From DASSFG01 sp035547915 (GTDB lineage: Bacteria > Planctomycetota > Planctomycetia > Pirellulales > JAICIG01), in contig DASZTS010000116.1 of assembly GCA_035547915.1 (NCBI GenBank), positions 22,739-86,738 of the forward strand: DNA of 64,000 nucleotides, read 5' to 3'. Positions 52,449-62,104 of this stretch are shown here, piece after piece. The notes beneath the pieces were generated by a model that was given only the letters and a program-made list of their open reading frames with translations, was not told the DNA's origin and did no database searches. Each line of letters begins with the position of its first letter. The stretch's first letter is position 1. The translations under genes and the position numbers were made by a program.

Positions 52449-54035
52449 CTACCGCCGCGGAACGAACTTGTAGATCACCAAGCTGTCGGCGCAAAGGAGG
52501 TTGCTGCCGCGCTGGTCGAAGACCGGAGAGGGGTAGACGTCGCGAGAGACGAGCCGGTACTGCACGTTCATGCGATCAAGCCAGGCCTGACAGGCCGCTT
52601 CGTCGTAGCGGTAAACCTGTGCCCGGTACTCCACGCAGTGCAGCGGCCACGCCGAGCTGATGCGGTCCCAGTCGACAGGCTGGCCGCGCCGGTGGCGCGG
52701 CGAATAGATGCGCTCGTTGCACAGATACATGGCCGACCAACCGAGATGATGAAACGTGCCGGGAGCGAATTCCAAACCCAGATCGGTGTAGAGGCAGGCC
52801 GTTTCGCCACCGAATTGCTGGCTCGGCCAGAACCAGCGGGCAAAATCGCGGTATCGCGCGTCGGTGGGCGATTTGTAGGGAAGGATGAAATCCCGGGCCA
52901 TCGTTCCCAACGGAATGAGGCCCAGCACCGTCAGGCCGACCGCGAGCTGGCGCCGACGTACGAGGGCCTGGCCGCGTCCGGTGGCGAGAATGGCCGCGCC
53001 GCCCGCACCAATCAGCAAGCAGATGGCCGGCGCCAAATACTGCGAGAATTTTACGTGCCCGCCGTAGGGAAAGCGTCCCATGCAGGCCGCGGCCAGGTTG
53101 AACAGCGGCGACGCGAGACACAATGCCACGACACCGTACCGCCGCCCCCGGACGAGACTGGCGATGCCCACCGACACCAGCAAGAAACTGACGACGCTTG
53201 CTCCGCGCTCGCCGCCCAGGGGGATCGCCAGCAGATCGCCTGTGTGCGTGGTCACCAGCCATGACACGAGCTGCCAGGGATTGAGCAGCGAAGGGAGATG
53301 GTCTCTCCAATAGTCTTGCATCCAGCCCAACTCGGCCTCGCTCTGGCCCTTGGCCGCTGCCTTCAGCAGGATTACGAACGAGGCCAGCAAGACCAAGTTG
53401 GCCGTCAGCCACAGAGCCCAGCCGCGGCGTCGCTCGCCGTGAAGGACCAGGGCGATGAAAACGCTCAGCCCAGAGACCACAAAGAGTGCCGGATACGAAA
53501 GGGCGAGGGCGAGCGGCGTCGCCACGATCAACGAAACGAACCAACCGGTCCGCCCGCTGTGCCACCATTCGACGGCGAGGCTCAGCAAGACGAGCGCCAC
53601 GCACAGGTCGACGCCATAAGGTTTGGCCTCCGCCGCATACCGGATGCCCGGGTAACTCGCGCAAAACGTGGCGACGGCGATCAACTGGGCAGTCCCGCCG
53701 ACTAGTCGGCCGGCGAGGCGCGGGAACAAGAGCACGCTGGCGATGCCGCAGATAAACGGGAATAGCCGCAACGACCACTCGTTGAAGCCGAGCAGTTTTA
53801 CGATGCCTAACTCGACGCCCAAGAACCCGACCGGCGCCACCTGGTGATAGTTGAGCGGCTGGAGCAACTCGCCGAAGCCGCGGTCGATCAGATTCGAAAC
53901 CAGGAAACACTCGTCTTCCCAGAGCGGGAAGCGAAGCAAAAATCGCGCTGCTCGTGCCGCGATGCCGACGGCCACAAATATCCAGATGAGCCACTGCCGA
54001 TCGATGGCTCTGAGCCAATCATCGGTTTGCTCCAT
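52449..54035 (-). CDS. GT39/ArnT-like integral membrane glycosyltransferase
   Basis: A 528-residue membrane protein with about ten hydrophobic segments and an N-terminal luminal loop containing LWEDECF, the D41-E42 motif of the GT-C lipid-phosphate-sugar glycosyltransferases. The C-terminus is a soluble domain (CLYTDLGLEFAPGTFHHLGWSAMYLCNERIYSPRH in pieces). It should transfer a sugar from a polyprenyl-phosphate donor outside the membrane. The frame opens to a TTG at 54155; ATG 54035 is chosen because the extra 40 residues are polar and uncharacteristic. The rarA gene lies upstream (211 bp). Confidence 0.83.
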   Translation of the reverse strand: MEQTDDWLRAIDRQWLIWIFVAVGIAARAARFLLRFPLWEDECFLVSNLIDRGFGELLQPLNYHQVAPVGFLGVELGIVKLLGFNEWSLRLFPFICGIASVLLFPRLAGRLVGGTAQLIAVATFCASYPGIRYAAEAKPYGVDLCVALVLLSLAVEWWHSGRTGWFVSLIVATPLALALSYPALFVVSGLSVFIALVLHGERRRGWALWLTANLVLLASFVILLKAAAKGQSEAELGWMQDYWRDHLPSLLNPWQLVSWLVTTHTGDLLAIPLGGERGASVVSFLLVSVGIASLVRGRRYGVVALCLASPLFNLAAACMGRFPYGGHVKFSQYLAPAICLLIGAGGAAILATGRGQALVRRRQLAVGLTVLGLIPLGTMARDFILPYKSPTDARYRDFARWFWPSQQFGGETACLYTDLGLEFAPGTFHHLGWSAMYLCNERIYSPRHRRGQPVDWDRISSAWPLHCVEYRAQVYRYDEAACQAWLDRMNVQYRLVSRDVYPSPVFDQRGSNLLCADSLVIYKFVPRR

Positions 54036-54246
54036 CGATGCGGAGCGGCAGGCCGTTTCCCGCGGGCGCGCGAAGGCCTCGTCCGAACGTTCCAAGCTCG
54101 TCGCCGCACGCAGCACGCCGGCACTCCGTTGCCTCGGCCAGTGGCTCTTCTTCAACGCAGTTTGTCTGCGGGCAGAGATTATAGAGCCGGAGCGATTGAG
54201 CCGGTAGAGCAGCCGGTTCGGTTGCCGCGGGATAGAGAGACTGAGG

Positions 54247-55587
54247 TCAGGTGGCCGCCTGTTCGCCGCGTCCTTCGCGCAGACGAGCGCGAATCGTTTT
54301 CAGGCGCTCCGCCAGCTCGGTTTCGAAGCCGCGCGGGACGGGCCGATAGTATTCGCGTTCCACACCCAGATAATCCTGGGCGGCGATGCCGTCCGCTGCA
54401 TCGTGCGCATACTGATAGCTCTCGCCGTGGCCCAGCCGCTCAGCACCCGCATAGTGGCGATCGCGGAGATGGACGGGAACCGGTAGAAGCCGCCCCTCGG
54501 CCACGTCGCGACGGGCTTCGCCGATGCCGACCGTGGCGGCGTTCGACTTCGGCGCGCAGGCCAGGTAGGTGACCGTTTGTGCGAGCGGCAACTGGCACTC
54601 GGGCAGCCCGACGAATTCGCATGCCTGCATGGCCGCCACCGCCAACGGCAGGGCCTGCGGGTCGGCATTCCCGATGTCCTCGCTGGCGGCGATGACGATC
54701 CGCCGCGCCAGAAATCGCACGTCTTCGCCGCCTTCCAACATGCGGGCCAGCCAGTACAGGGCGGCGTCGGGGTCGCTGCCGCGGATACTCTTGATGAGGG
54801 CGCTCGCGGCGTCGTAATGCGCGTCGCCGGTGGCGTCGTATTCGATTGCCTTGCGTTGCACCGATTCTTCGGCGAGCGCCCTCGTAAGGACGAGCGGCCG
54901 CTCTTCGCTCGACAACACACCCACCTCCAGCGCCGAGAGTGCGCGGCGGGCATCGCCGTCACTGACTTCGGCCAGAAAGTCGAGAGCATCGTCCGCGAGC
55001 CGGACCTTTTCTTTTCCCAGGCCACGGTCGGCGTCGGTCAGCGCCCGGCGGAGGAGCGCCTTGATGTCTTCGCTGGCGAGCGGCTGGAATTGAAAAATGC
55101 GACTGCGGCTGACGAGCGCGCTATTGATGGCGAAGAAGGGGTTCTGCGTCGTCGCCCCCACCAGCACGATCGACCCGTCCTCGACATCGGGCAGCAGCAC
55201 GTCCTGCTGCGCTTTGTTGAAGCGGTGGATTTCGTCGACGAACAGGAGCGTCTTCTGGCCCGAGGCGGCGAGCCGGTCGCGGGCCCGCTCGATGACCTCG
55301 CGCAGCTCCTTCACACCGCTCGTCACCGCGTTGAGCTGCTGGTAATGGCTGCGGCTCTCCGTGGCCAGTAGCCGGGCGAGCGTCGTTTTGCCGGTACCGG
55401 GCGGCCCGTAGAAGATGACCGAGCCGAGGCGGTCGGCCTTGAGCAGACGCCGCAACAGCTTCCCTTCTCCCAGAAAATGTTGCTGCCCGACGAACTCGGC
55501 CAACGAACGCGGCCGCATGCGCGCCGCTAGTGGTTCGGCCCGTTGACGATTTGCCTGCTCGGCATCCTCGAAAAGCGATTTCCCCAT
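54247..55587 (-). CDS. rarA: replication-associated recombination protein RarA (MgsA) AAA+ ATPase
   Basis: A 446-residue clamp-loader-like ATPase that acts at stalled replication forks. The N-terminal MRPRSLAEFVGQQHFLGEGK is the family block. Walker A is GPPGTGKT (61-68), Walker B is FVDEIH (116-121), and sensor 1 is in VGATTQNPFF. The conserved MgsA C-terminal domain contains YWLARMLEGGEDVRFLARRIVIAASEDIGNADPQAL (in pieces) and the Arg-rich end. ATG 55587 (MGKSLFED) is preferred over GTG 55626. It lies 87 bp after the VWA gene on the same strand. Confidence 0.95.
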   Translation of the reverse strand: MGKSLFEDAEQANRQRAEPLAARMRPRSLAEFVGQQHFLGEGKLLRRLLKADRLGSVIFYGPPGTGKTTLARLLATESRSHYQQLNAVTSGVKELREVIERARDRLAASGQKTLLFVDEIHRFNKAQQDVLLPDVEDGSIVLVGATTQNPFFAINSALVSRSRIFQFQPLASEDIKALLRRALTDADRGLGKEKVRLADDALDFLAEVSDGDARRALSALEVGVLSSEERPLVLTRALAEESVQRKAIEYDATGDAHYDAASALIKSIRGSDPDAALYWLARMLEGGEDVRFLARRIVIAASEDIGNADPQALPLAVAAMQACEFVGLPECQLPLAQTVTYLACAPKSNAATVGIGEARRDVAEGRLLPVPVHLRDRHYAGAERLGHGESYQYAHDAADGIAAQDYLGVEREYYRPVPRGFETELAERLKTIRARLREGRGEQAAT

Positions 55588-55674
55588 CCGGCCATTGGAG
55601 CAGTTTGTCGGGTCGCGCTCAATCACTGACGGCGCGAGCGGGTCGCTTGGCCAAAGCGGCTCGGCCGTATCCGA

Positions 55675-56661
55675 TCAGTGCACGTAGCGATAGGTTCCGC
55701 CCGTGACGCGCGAGATGGCGCGCAACATCGATTCTCCCTTGCGGCTGGCGAATCCGATGGTGTGGATCGGAATTCGTTGCCAGGATTGAAACTCGGCGAC
55801 TGCCTGAGCCACGACCGGATCAAACTTGCCGTCAGAGAGCAAAAACACCGCGTCGGGTGCCAGGCCCAGCGCCGCCATGAGTGCGGGCAAGGGGTTGGTT
55901 CCACCGTTGCATTGGATCTTTTGCAGCCAGGCGTCGACCTGCTGCACGCTGTCCGTGCCCGCGCTAGCCAATCCGGCCGAGGGCATCGGATTGGCCACGT
56001 CGTTGAAGAGGATGACAAAGAAGGCCTGCGTCGGGGTGAGGTGCTCGATCGATTGGTGGAGTTCACTGCGGGCCCGTCGGAAGCGGGCGCCCGACATGCT
56101 CCCCGACATGTCGACCACGAACACGAACTTGCTCCCTTGCGCCTCGATGCCATAAAAACTCGCTGAGCGGCCCAGATTCTTCGGTGGGCCGCCGGGTTGC
56201 TGTTCCTCGACCTCTTTGGCCAGGCCGATTTCGCGCGTTTCAGCAGCCGGCTCGCTACGCGCGGCAACGCTTGCCCGACCGACTGTCGGCTCGAACAGGT
56301 CCACTCCGGTGTCGCCGACGTAAGAGAACGAAAACTGCTGCACCGTCCTGGCATCGTCCGCCGGGGGTGTGCCGATCTCCAGCACGTGCTCGATCTCCGA
56401 CCGGTCGGTGCCCTCTCGCACCAGGCTCACGAGCAAGGGGCGATCGACGCTCGGTTGACCCACGTCACCGCCGGTGACGAGGCCGAGCGAGAACAGGCCC
56501 ACCGCATGTCCCGTAACGCTCACGATCCAGGAGCGCAAGACGACCGGCCACCGGATCGACCAGCGGCTCAGCGACGTGCCGGCGTTGATGAGCTTGGGGG
56601 CCTGCAAGCAGCTTCGCGGCGGTTCACGAGTTACCCGGTCGCAGGGACCGAGTGTTTGCAT
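55675..56661 (-). CDS. membrane-anchored von Willebrand factor A domain protein
   Basis: A 328-residue protein. One hydrophobic segment (about 42-64) probably anchors it, with the VWA domain outside. The MIDAS motif is D184-M-S-G-S-M-S in FVFVVDMSGSMSG, and the downstream T in GTNPLP and D in FLLSDGK complete the metal site. VWA domains mediate protein-protein binding. Planctomycete proteins of this layout are common and unassigned. It precedes rarA by 87 bp on the minus strand. Confidence 0.85.
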   Translation of the reverse strand: MQTLGPCDRVTREPPRSCLQAPKLINAGTSLSRWSIRWPVVLRSWIVSVTGHAVGLFSLGLVTGGDVGQPSVDRPLLVSLVREGTDRSEIEHVLEIGTPPADDARTVQQFSFSYVGDTGVDLFEPTVGRASVAARSEPAAETREIGLAKEVEEQQPGGPPKNLGRSASFYGIEAQGSKFVFVVDMSGSMSGARFRRARSELHQSIEHLTPTQAFFVILFNDVANPMPSAGLASAGTDSVQQVDAWLQKIQCNGGTNPLPALMAALGLAPDAVFLLSDGKFDPVVAQAVAEFQSWQRIPIHTIGFASRKGESMLRAISRVTGGTYRYVH

Positions 56662-57117
56662 TTTTACGGAAAATCCTGCCTGCCATTACAAATCAAGCCC
56701 GTGCCAACGTCAAACAAAATCAGCCTGCAGGACGGGTTTTCCGCTCCAAAAATAGAGTATTGGGAACAGGCTGTAGGGAACGTGTGCGATGTGACTCTGT
56801 CAGTGCGCCGCCGGTGCCGATGTCGGCTGGCTCGTCGGCTTCCACCTTAGGCTCGGATGGCGGATTTTTTCGCGGACGAAGGCCACGGTGCCGCAGTACA
56901 TGGCGAAGCTGAACTGTAACCGTCGGGTCATCGTGCCAATTTAGCGATTTTGGTGCCCATCCCAAAGCTTGCCACGGGCGGCGATCCCGTTTACCAAGGC
57001 GACCGAAGCCGGTCGCTATCTCGAAGACGTGCGATACAATGACGCATCGAAAAACTCTCAATGGCATAGCGAGCCGCTTACAACCCCGGCACAGGCCCAA
57101 GATCGACGGAGCGATGC
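56662..57117. other. divergent intergenic region
   Basis: About 455 bp between the VWA gene (minus) and the conserved hypothetical (plus). An open minus-strand frame at about 56810-56930 (MTRRLQFSFAMYCGTVAF...) is 43 residues and not convincing. No repeat or terminator was recognised. Confidence 0.45.
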
Positions 57118-58254
57118 ATGAGCGAATATCAGTATTACGAGTTTGCTGCGATCGACCGGCCACTGACCGAAAAAGAAGTGAGCGAGCTCCGCAAGTTGTC
57201 GAGCCGGGCGGAGATCACGCCGACCTCTTTTCGCAACGTCTACCACTTCGGCAACTTTCGCGGTGACCCGAAGAAAATGATGGAAAAGTATTTCGACTTC
57301 TTCGTATACGTCGCCAACTGGGGCAGTCGCTGTTCGATGATTCGCGTGCCGAAACGGGTCCTCGATCGCAAGCAACTGAAGCCGTACATCGATGGAGAAG
57401 TAGTCTCGCTCCGCCAGGCCAACGACAACATCATCGTCACGTTTGACGCAGAGTTGGAGGAACCGCCGCACGACTGGGAGGAGGGCGAGCGATGGCTGCC
57501 ATTGCTCCGACCAGTGCGCGATGCGCTGATGACCGGCGACCTGCGGCCATTCTATCTCGGCTGGCTGCGGGCGGCTGAACAAGGCTTGCTCGACGACGAT
57601 GCGGTCGAACCACCAGTGCCGCCGGGCCTGGGCAAGCCCGACGGGGCGATCCAGGCGTTAGTCGACTTTCTGTGCGTTGACACCGACTTGATCGTTGCGG
57701 CGGCGGGTGCCGCGGACGGGACCGACCCCGCGGGGCCGTCACAACGTGACTTCGCCGCGTGGGTGGCCACGCTAGACGACCGTCACAAGAACGCGTGGCT
57801 CCTCGATTTGTTAGCCGGACAGGGAGCCAAAGCACGCGCGGAAGCATTGCAAGCGTTCCGTAAGTCGAAGGCCAAAGGAGGCGCGTCAGAGCAAAGCAGT
57901 TGCACAACGCCGCGTCGGACCGCCGCGGAGCTTCTGGCCGCCGCAGAATCGTTGCGCGCCGAGCGGTCGGTGCGCAAGCGCCAGCGCGCCGAGAAGTTCA
58001 GGGCCGAAGCGCGCAAGAAACACCTCGACCAACTGGCCGCACGCGAAGCGGCCGCCTGGCGAGAGGTCGACGCGTTGTTGTCGGCCACCACGGCCAAAAA
58101 GCACCAATCGGCCGTAGCCCTTTTGACCGATCTTCGCGAGGTGGCGGCCCGCCGCGGACGCGTGGCCGAGGCGCAGCGGAGAATCGATCAATTTCGCGAA
58201 CGGTTTGCCCGCCGCCACTCCCTCATGCGCCGTTTCCGCGAAGCCGGACTGTGA
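57118..58254 (+). CDS. conserved hypothetical with charged coiled-coil C-terminus
   Basis: A 378-residue protein of unknown function. The N-terminal 120 residues (MSEYQYYEFAAIDRPLTEKEVSEL; FRNVYHFGNFRGDPKKMMEKYFDFFVYVANWG in pieces) form a compact conserved-looking block that I recall from unassigned proteins of several bacteria, sometimes beside SWIM zinc-finger genes. No such gene is here. After a Pro/Asp-rich linker, residues 255-378 are Arg/Lys/Ala-rich helices predicted to form coiled coils. No signal peptide or membrane segment. It is followed by an LRR lipoprotein gene 233 bp later. Confidence 0.75.
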   Translation: MSEYQYYEFAAIDRPLTEKEVSELRKLSSRAEITPTSFRNVYHFGNFRGDPKKMMEKYFDFFVYVANWGSRCSMIRVPKRVLDRKQLKPYIDGEVVSLRQANDNIIVTFDAELEEPPHDWEEGERWLPLLRPVRDALMTGDLRPFYLGWLRAAEQGLLDDDAVEPPVPPGLGKPDGAIQALVDFLCVDTDLIVAAAGAADGTDPAGPSQRDFAAWVATLDDRHKNAWLLDLLAGQGAKARAEALQAFRKSKAKGGASEQSSCTTPRRTAAELLAAAESLRAERSVRKRQRAEKFRAEARKKHLDQLAAREAAAWREVDALLSATTAKKHQSAVALLTDLREVAARRGRVAEAQRRIDQFRERFARRHSLMRRFREAGL

Positions 58255-58487
58255 TCATCTGGGCCAACGCCGCGCGACAGGATGTCCTGGGAGGCGGAGG
58301 CCCTGAGCAGCTCAGCTGGAGTGTTGCAACCTCGATGCGCCGTGGTGTAACCTGCCTTTCGTGGTTTAGCGATTGGGTCCGGAGCCCAATGCGAATGCGG
58401 GGGCTGGTAGAATAACGCGACAACACAGCCACCCCTTTCCGGCCGGCCGGTTGACTAACTCAGTGGTGCTGGTCGACGAGGAAGTAG

Positions 58488-58970
58488 ATGAATCGTTCGG
58501 AAAGATACGCCGCGTGCCGGTCTTTGCTGCTCGTGGTCGGCATGGCTCTTGGTTGCGCGCCGTCTCCCCAGCAGAGCGCGAAGAACGCCATCGAGCAGTT
58601 GGGCGGCAATACCCGCAGCGATAAAGGGCAGGTGGTCAAGATCGACCTGCGCAAGAGCCGTGCGACCGACAACGATCTGGCCGTGGTGCGGCAATTTCCG
58701 ACCGTCGACCGTGTGTCGCTGCCGCCCTCGATTACCGACGCGGGGCTACGGCAATTGGAAGGCTTACCCAACCTGACGAGCCTCGATTTGCAGAACACGC
58801 AGATCGGCGACGAGGGCCTGGCCACGCTCAAGACAATGCCCAAGCTGGCGCAGGTTTACATACACGGCAGCCGCATCACCGCCGAAGGGGCCGCTGCGCT
58901 CCAGGCGGCACTGCCGAACTTGACGATCGAAAAATTCCCCGTCGCGCCGCTCGGCCCCGACTTTCGCTAA
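58488..58970 (+). CDS. leucine-rich repeat lipoprotein
   Basis: A 160-residue lipoprotein. The lipobox-like MALGC places the modified Cys at C23. The mature part has leucine-rich repeats of about 24 residues: TDNDLAVVRQFPTVDRVSLPPS, ITDAGLRQLEGLPNLTSLDLQNT and IGDEGLATLKTMPKLAQVYIHGSR. Planctomycete genomes carry many such short LRR lipoproteins; the role is probably protein-protein interaction in the envelope. It is convergent with the EF-G-like gene. Confidence 0.85.
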   Translation: MNRSERYAACRSLLLVVGMALGCAPSPQQSAKNAIEQLGGNTRSDKGQVVKIDLRKSRATDNDLAVVRQFPTVDRVSLPPSITDAGLRQLEGLPNLTSLDLQNTQIGDEGLATLKTMPKLAQVYIHGSRITAEGAAALQAALPNLTIEKFPVAPLGPDFR

Positions 58971-59046
58971 TGCAGGTCAGGCCGTAGCAGATCTCGCGCG
59001 ACGAAAGTGCCCAACTCGCAGCACCACCAAACAATTCTTGGTGGAG

Positions 59047-61146
59047 CTATTCCTCTTCCTCGGGGTGCAGCACGGCTTTTTCGATGATCTCTTTCAGTAC
59101 GTTGCCGGGAACGACTTCGTAGCGGTTGAACTCCATCGTAAAGCTCCCCTGGCCGCCCGTCATGCTCGATAGGGCGCGGGCGTAGGTCGTCACTTCGGCC
59201 AGAGGCACTTCGGCGGTGACGGTTTGCAGGTCGCCGCCGGCCGAATCCATGCCCAGCACGCGCCCGCGGCGTCCCGACATGTCGCTGTTGATGTCGCCCA
59301 GCTTCTCGCTCGGTACGGTGATGTGCATGGTGACGATCGGCTCCAACAGGGAGGGCTTGGCTTGCTGAAACACGTTGCGAAAGACCATCGAGCCGGCGGT
59401 CTTGAAGGCGGCTTCCGAGCTGTCGACCGGGTGATGTTTGCCGAAGTGCACTTCGACGCCGACGTTCTGCACCTTGTAGCCCGCGATCACGCCGCGTTCC
59501 ATCCGTTCCTTGAATCCCTTCTCGACCGCGGGCAAGAAGTTATTGGGAATCGTGCCGCCCACGATCGAATCAACCCAGAGGAAATTGTGGGCTGCGTCGT
59601 AGTGGTACTCGCGCATTGAGGGAAAATTGGCCTTGGTGGCGTAATCCTCGATCTTGGTGCCGATCGGCAGCGGAAACATGCGGATATGTACCTCGCCGAA
59701 CTGGCCGCGACCGCCCGATTGTTTCTTATGCCGGTAGTTTCCCTCGGCCTTGGCTTGCACCGTCTCGCGGTAGGGGATTTTAGGTTCCTTGACGTCGACC
59801 TCCACCTTGTCGCGGCGCTTGAGCCGTTCACGGATGATCTGCAAGTGCAGCTCGCTCATGCCGGTCATGACGAGTTCCTTGGTCTGGGCATCGCGATCGA
59901 GGTGTAAGGTGAGGTCCTCCTCGACGATCTTGTGCAGCGCCGTCGACAACTTGCCTTCATCGCCACGGCTTTTGGGCGTGACGGCCAGGCCGGCCATCGG
60001 CGTGGGAAACTGAATGGGAGGCAACTCCAGATCGCCCAAGCTGGTTCCGGTGTGCAAGTCTTCCGCCTTCGCGACGGCCACGATATCACCCGGCCCGGCC
60101 ACATCGACCGGCTCGGTATGGTTGGCCTGCACCCGCAAGAGTTGCGAGATCTTCACCCCTTTACGGGCCTTGGAGGCGTGTACCGTGTCGTCCTTCTTGA
60201 GTGTGCCCGAAAAGACCCGGATGAAACTCAGTCTTTGCACGAAGGGGTCGATGCGCGTCTTGAATACCTGGGCGGCCAACGGTGCGGCGCGGTCGGGCTT
60301 CAGCTCCACGAGCGTGCCATCGGCCGCCTTGGCCTTGCGCAGGACCTTGGTCGGCGGCAGCGCACAGAGCGCCAAAGCGTCGAGCAGTTCGGTCACCCCC
60401 TTGTCGCTCTTGGCCGCCACGCACAAGATCGGCACCACGCTGCCGTCGGTTACCGCTTCGACGATCAACCGCGAAACCTCTTCGTCGGAAGGGGGCTGTC
60501 CTTCGAAATAGCGGCTCGTCACATCTTCGTCATGCTCGATGATCGTTTCGATGAGCGCCTTGTTGATTTCAGCTAGATCGACGACCGCGTCCTTGACGTC
60601 GGCTGGCAGTTTGAGGGTGCTGGCCACACCACGGAAGTCATGGCCACTCCCCAACGGCACGTTCAGCGGCAGGCAGGAGGGGCCGAATAGTTCTTTGATG
60701 CTCGCGAACAGCTTGGCGAAGTCGGCGTTTTCGTCATCGAGCTTCGTGATGACGATCATGCGGCCGAGTCCCGACTTACCGGCCTCTTGAAACACACGCC
60801 GCGTGTTGACTTCGATGCCCGCGTGGGCGTTGATGGCGATGACCGCCGTTTCCACGGCCCGCAGAGCGCCGATTGTCTGCCCGATGAAGTCGGGGTAACC
60901 CGGCGTGTCGATCACCTGAAAATACTTGCCCGCGTGCTCGAAGTGGACGACGCTGGCCTCGATCGAGTACTTGTGATGTTTCTCCTCTTCGTCGAAGTCG
61001 CAGACACTGGTGCCATCGTCAACGCTGGCTGGATGCTTGATGGCCCCGGTCTTGGTCAAAAGCTTGTCGACCAGCGTCGTCTTTCCCGCCGATCCGTGTC
61101 CGCAGAAAGCGATGTTACGAATCTCTTCGACGTTGCGTACCGCCAT
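59047..61146 (-). CDS. elongation factor G-like translational GTPase
   Basis: A 699-residue EF-G-family GTPase. G1 is GHGSAGKTT (16-24), G3 is DTPGYPDF (80-87) where canonical EF-G has DTPGHVDF, so the catalytic His is Tyr, and G4 is TKLD (134-137) instead of NKxD. The EF-G domains II to V are complete, ending KAVLHPEEEE. These features match the EF-G2/FusA2-like group that is not the main translocase; some are nearly inactive or act in specialised translation. ATG 61146 follows AAAGGA. It is 19 bp downstream of hisA. Confidence 0.92.
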   Translation of the reverse strand: MAVRNVEEIRNIAFCGHGSAGKTTLVDKLLTKTGAIKHPASVDDGTSVCDFDEEEKHHKYSIEASVVHFEHAGKYFQVIDTPGYPDFIGQTIGALRAVETAVIAINAHAGIEVNTRRVFQEAGKSGLGRMIVITKLDDENADFAKLFASIKELFGPSCLPLNVPLGSGHDFRGVASTLKLPADVKDAVVDLAEINKALIETIIEHDEDVTSRYFEGQPPSDEEVSRLIVEAVTDGSVVPILCVAAKSDKGVTELLDALALCALPPTKVLRKAKAADGTLVELKPDRAAPLAAQVFKTRIDPFVQRLSFIRVFSGTLKKDDTVHASKARKGVKISQLLRVQANHTEPVDVAGPGDIVAVAKAEDLHTGTSLGDLELPPIQFPTPMAGLAVTPKSRGDEGKLSTALHKIVEEDLTLHLDRDAQTKELVMTGMSELHLQIIRERLKRRDKVEVDVKEPKIPYRETVQAKAEGNYRHKKQSGGRGQFGEVHIRMFPLPIGTKIEDYATKANFPSMREYHYDAAHNFLWVDSIVGGTIPNNFLPAVEKGFKERMERGVIAGYKVQNVGVEVHFGKHHPVDSSEAAFKTAGSMVFRNVFQQAKPSLLEPIVTMHITVPSEKLGDINSDMSGRRGRVLGMDSAGGDLQTVTAEVPLAEVTTYARALSSMTGGQGSFTMEFNRYEVVPGNVLKEIIEKAVLHPEEEE

Positions 61147-61165
61147 AAGGTTTCCTTTGTTGATG

Positions 61166-61945
61166 TCAAGCTGGTGGTTGTCTGCTCCCCGTGGCCCGAT
61201 TTCCATTCGTCGGCAGGCCGCCGGTCGACGACACCGCGGCTGCGGCGAGCGCGTCGGACAGGCGCAGCACGCCCTCGTACAAGGCGCGGCCGATGATACA
61301 TCCCTCGACGGGCACCGCCGCCAACGCCGAGACGTCAGCCGCTCGGGTGACGCCGCCCGAGGCGATGATCGGCAGATCGACCGCTTCGCGCAGTTCGCGC
61401 ATGGCGGTCACGTTGGGGCCGGCCAACATGCCGTCTGTGGCGATGTCGGTGTAGATGATCGCGGCGATCGGCTCGTTGGCATACTGGGTGGCCAGGTCGC
61501 GGGCCGTCACATCGCTCGTCTCGAGCCAACCATCGGTGGCCACCCGCCCGTTGCGGGCGTCGATGCCCAACACGAGGCGGTCGGGAAAGCGACCGCACAT
61601 CTGGCGGAACCACTCCGGTTGGCTGAGCGCCCGCGTGCCCACCACCAGGCGTGCCAGACCCAATTCGAGCCAGCGGGCGATCGTCGCTTCGTCGCGGATG
61701 CCGCCCCCGAGTTCACACGGAACGTCGACCGCCTCGACGATGGCGCGCACGGAGTCGAAGTTGACGGGCCAACCGTCGCGTGCCCCGTCGAGATCGACCA
61801 GGTGCAGGCAGGTGGCGCCTTCGTCCACCCAATGCCGGGCCATCGCCGCCGGATCATCGCCAAAGACCGTCTCGCGCCCGTAGTCGCCCTGCTGTAAGCG
61901 GACGCACTTGCCGCCGCGCAGGTCTATCGCCGGCCAGATCTGCAT
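61166..61945 (-). CDS. hisA: ProFAR isomerase HisA
   Basis: A 259-residue (beta/alpha)8 enzyme converting ProFAR to PRFAR in histidine biosynthesis. The catalytic Asp8 (PAIDLRGG) and Asp129 (GIDARNG) and the two phosphate-binding GG segments (CELGGGIR; ASGGVT) are present, so its family is clear. The C-terminal tail (SSTGGLPTNGNRATGSRQPPA) is longer than usual. ATG 61945 is chosen; the upstream codons to 62041 lack HisA character. It lies in a his-type operon after hisH and immediately before the EF-G-like gene (19 bp). Confidence 0.95.
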   Translation of the reverse strand: MQIWPAIDLRGGKCVRLQQGDYGRETVFGDDPAAMARHWVDEGATCLHLVDLDGARDGWPVNFDSVRAIVEAVDVPCELGGGIRDEATIARWLELGLARLVVGTRALSQPEWFRQMCGRFPDRLVLGIDARNGRVATDGWLETSDVTARDLATQYANEPIAAIIYTDIATDGMLAGPNVTAMRELREAVDLPIIASGGVTRAADVSALAAVPVEGCIIGRALYEGVLRLSDALAAAAVSSTGGLPTNGNRATGSRQPPA

Positions 61946-62104
61946 CGCGTCTGGGACCCCCAAAGCCGATTGCCGAGACGGAGAGAAGAACCCAAAATAT
62001 GCCACAGAAAAAATGCCCCTGCAAGTAGCCAGAGCGCACACTCAGATGCGCTCACTCGCGATCCGCCGCGTTGGGGGCTGTGGCCCGGCTGCCGCTCGTC
62101 GGGG

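Noticed and set aside
56810..56930. 43-residue minus-strand frame MTRRLQFSFAMYCGTVAF...
   Set aside because: Short, no ribosome-binding site or neighbour support; reported only as intergenic.
59024..59044. CCACCAA/TTGGTGG hairpin between the LRR lipoprotein and the EF-G-like gene
   Set aside because: A 7-bp stem without a T-run on either side is too weak to call a terminator.
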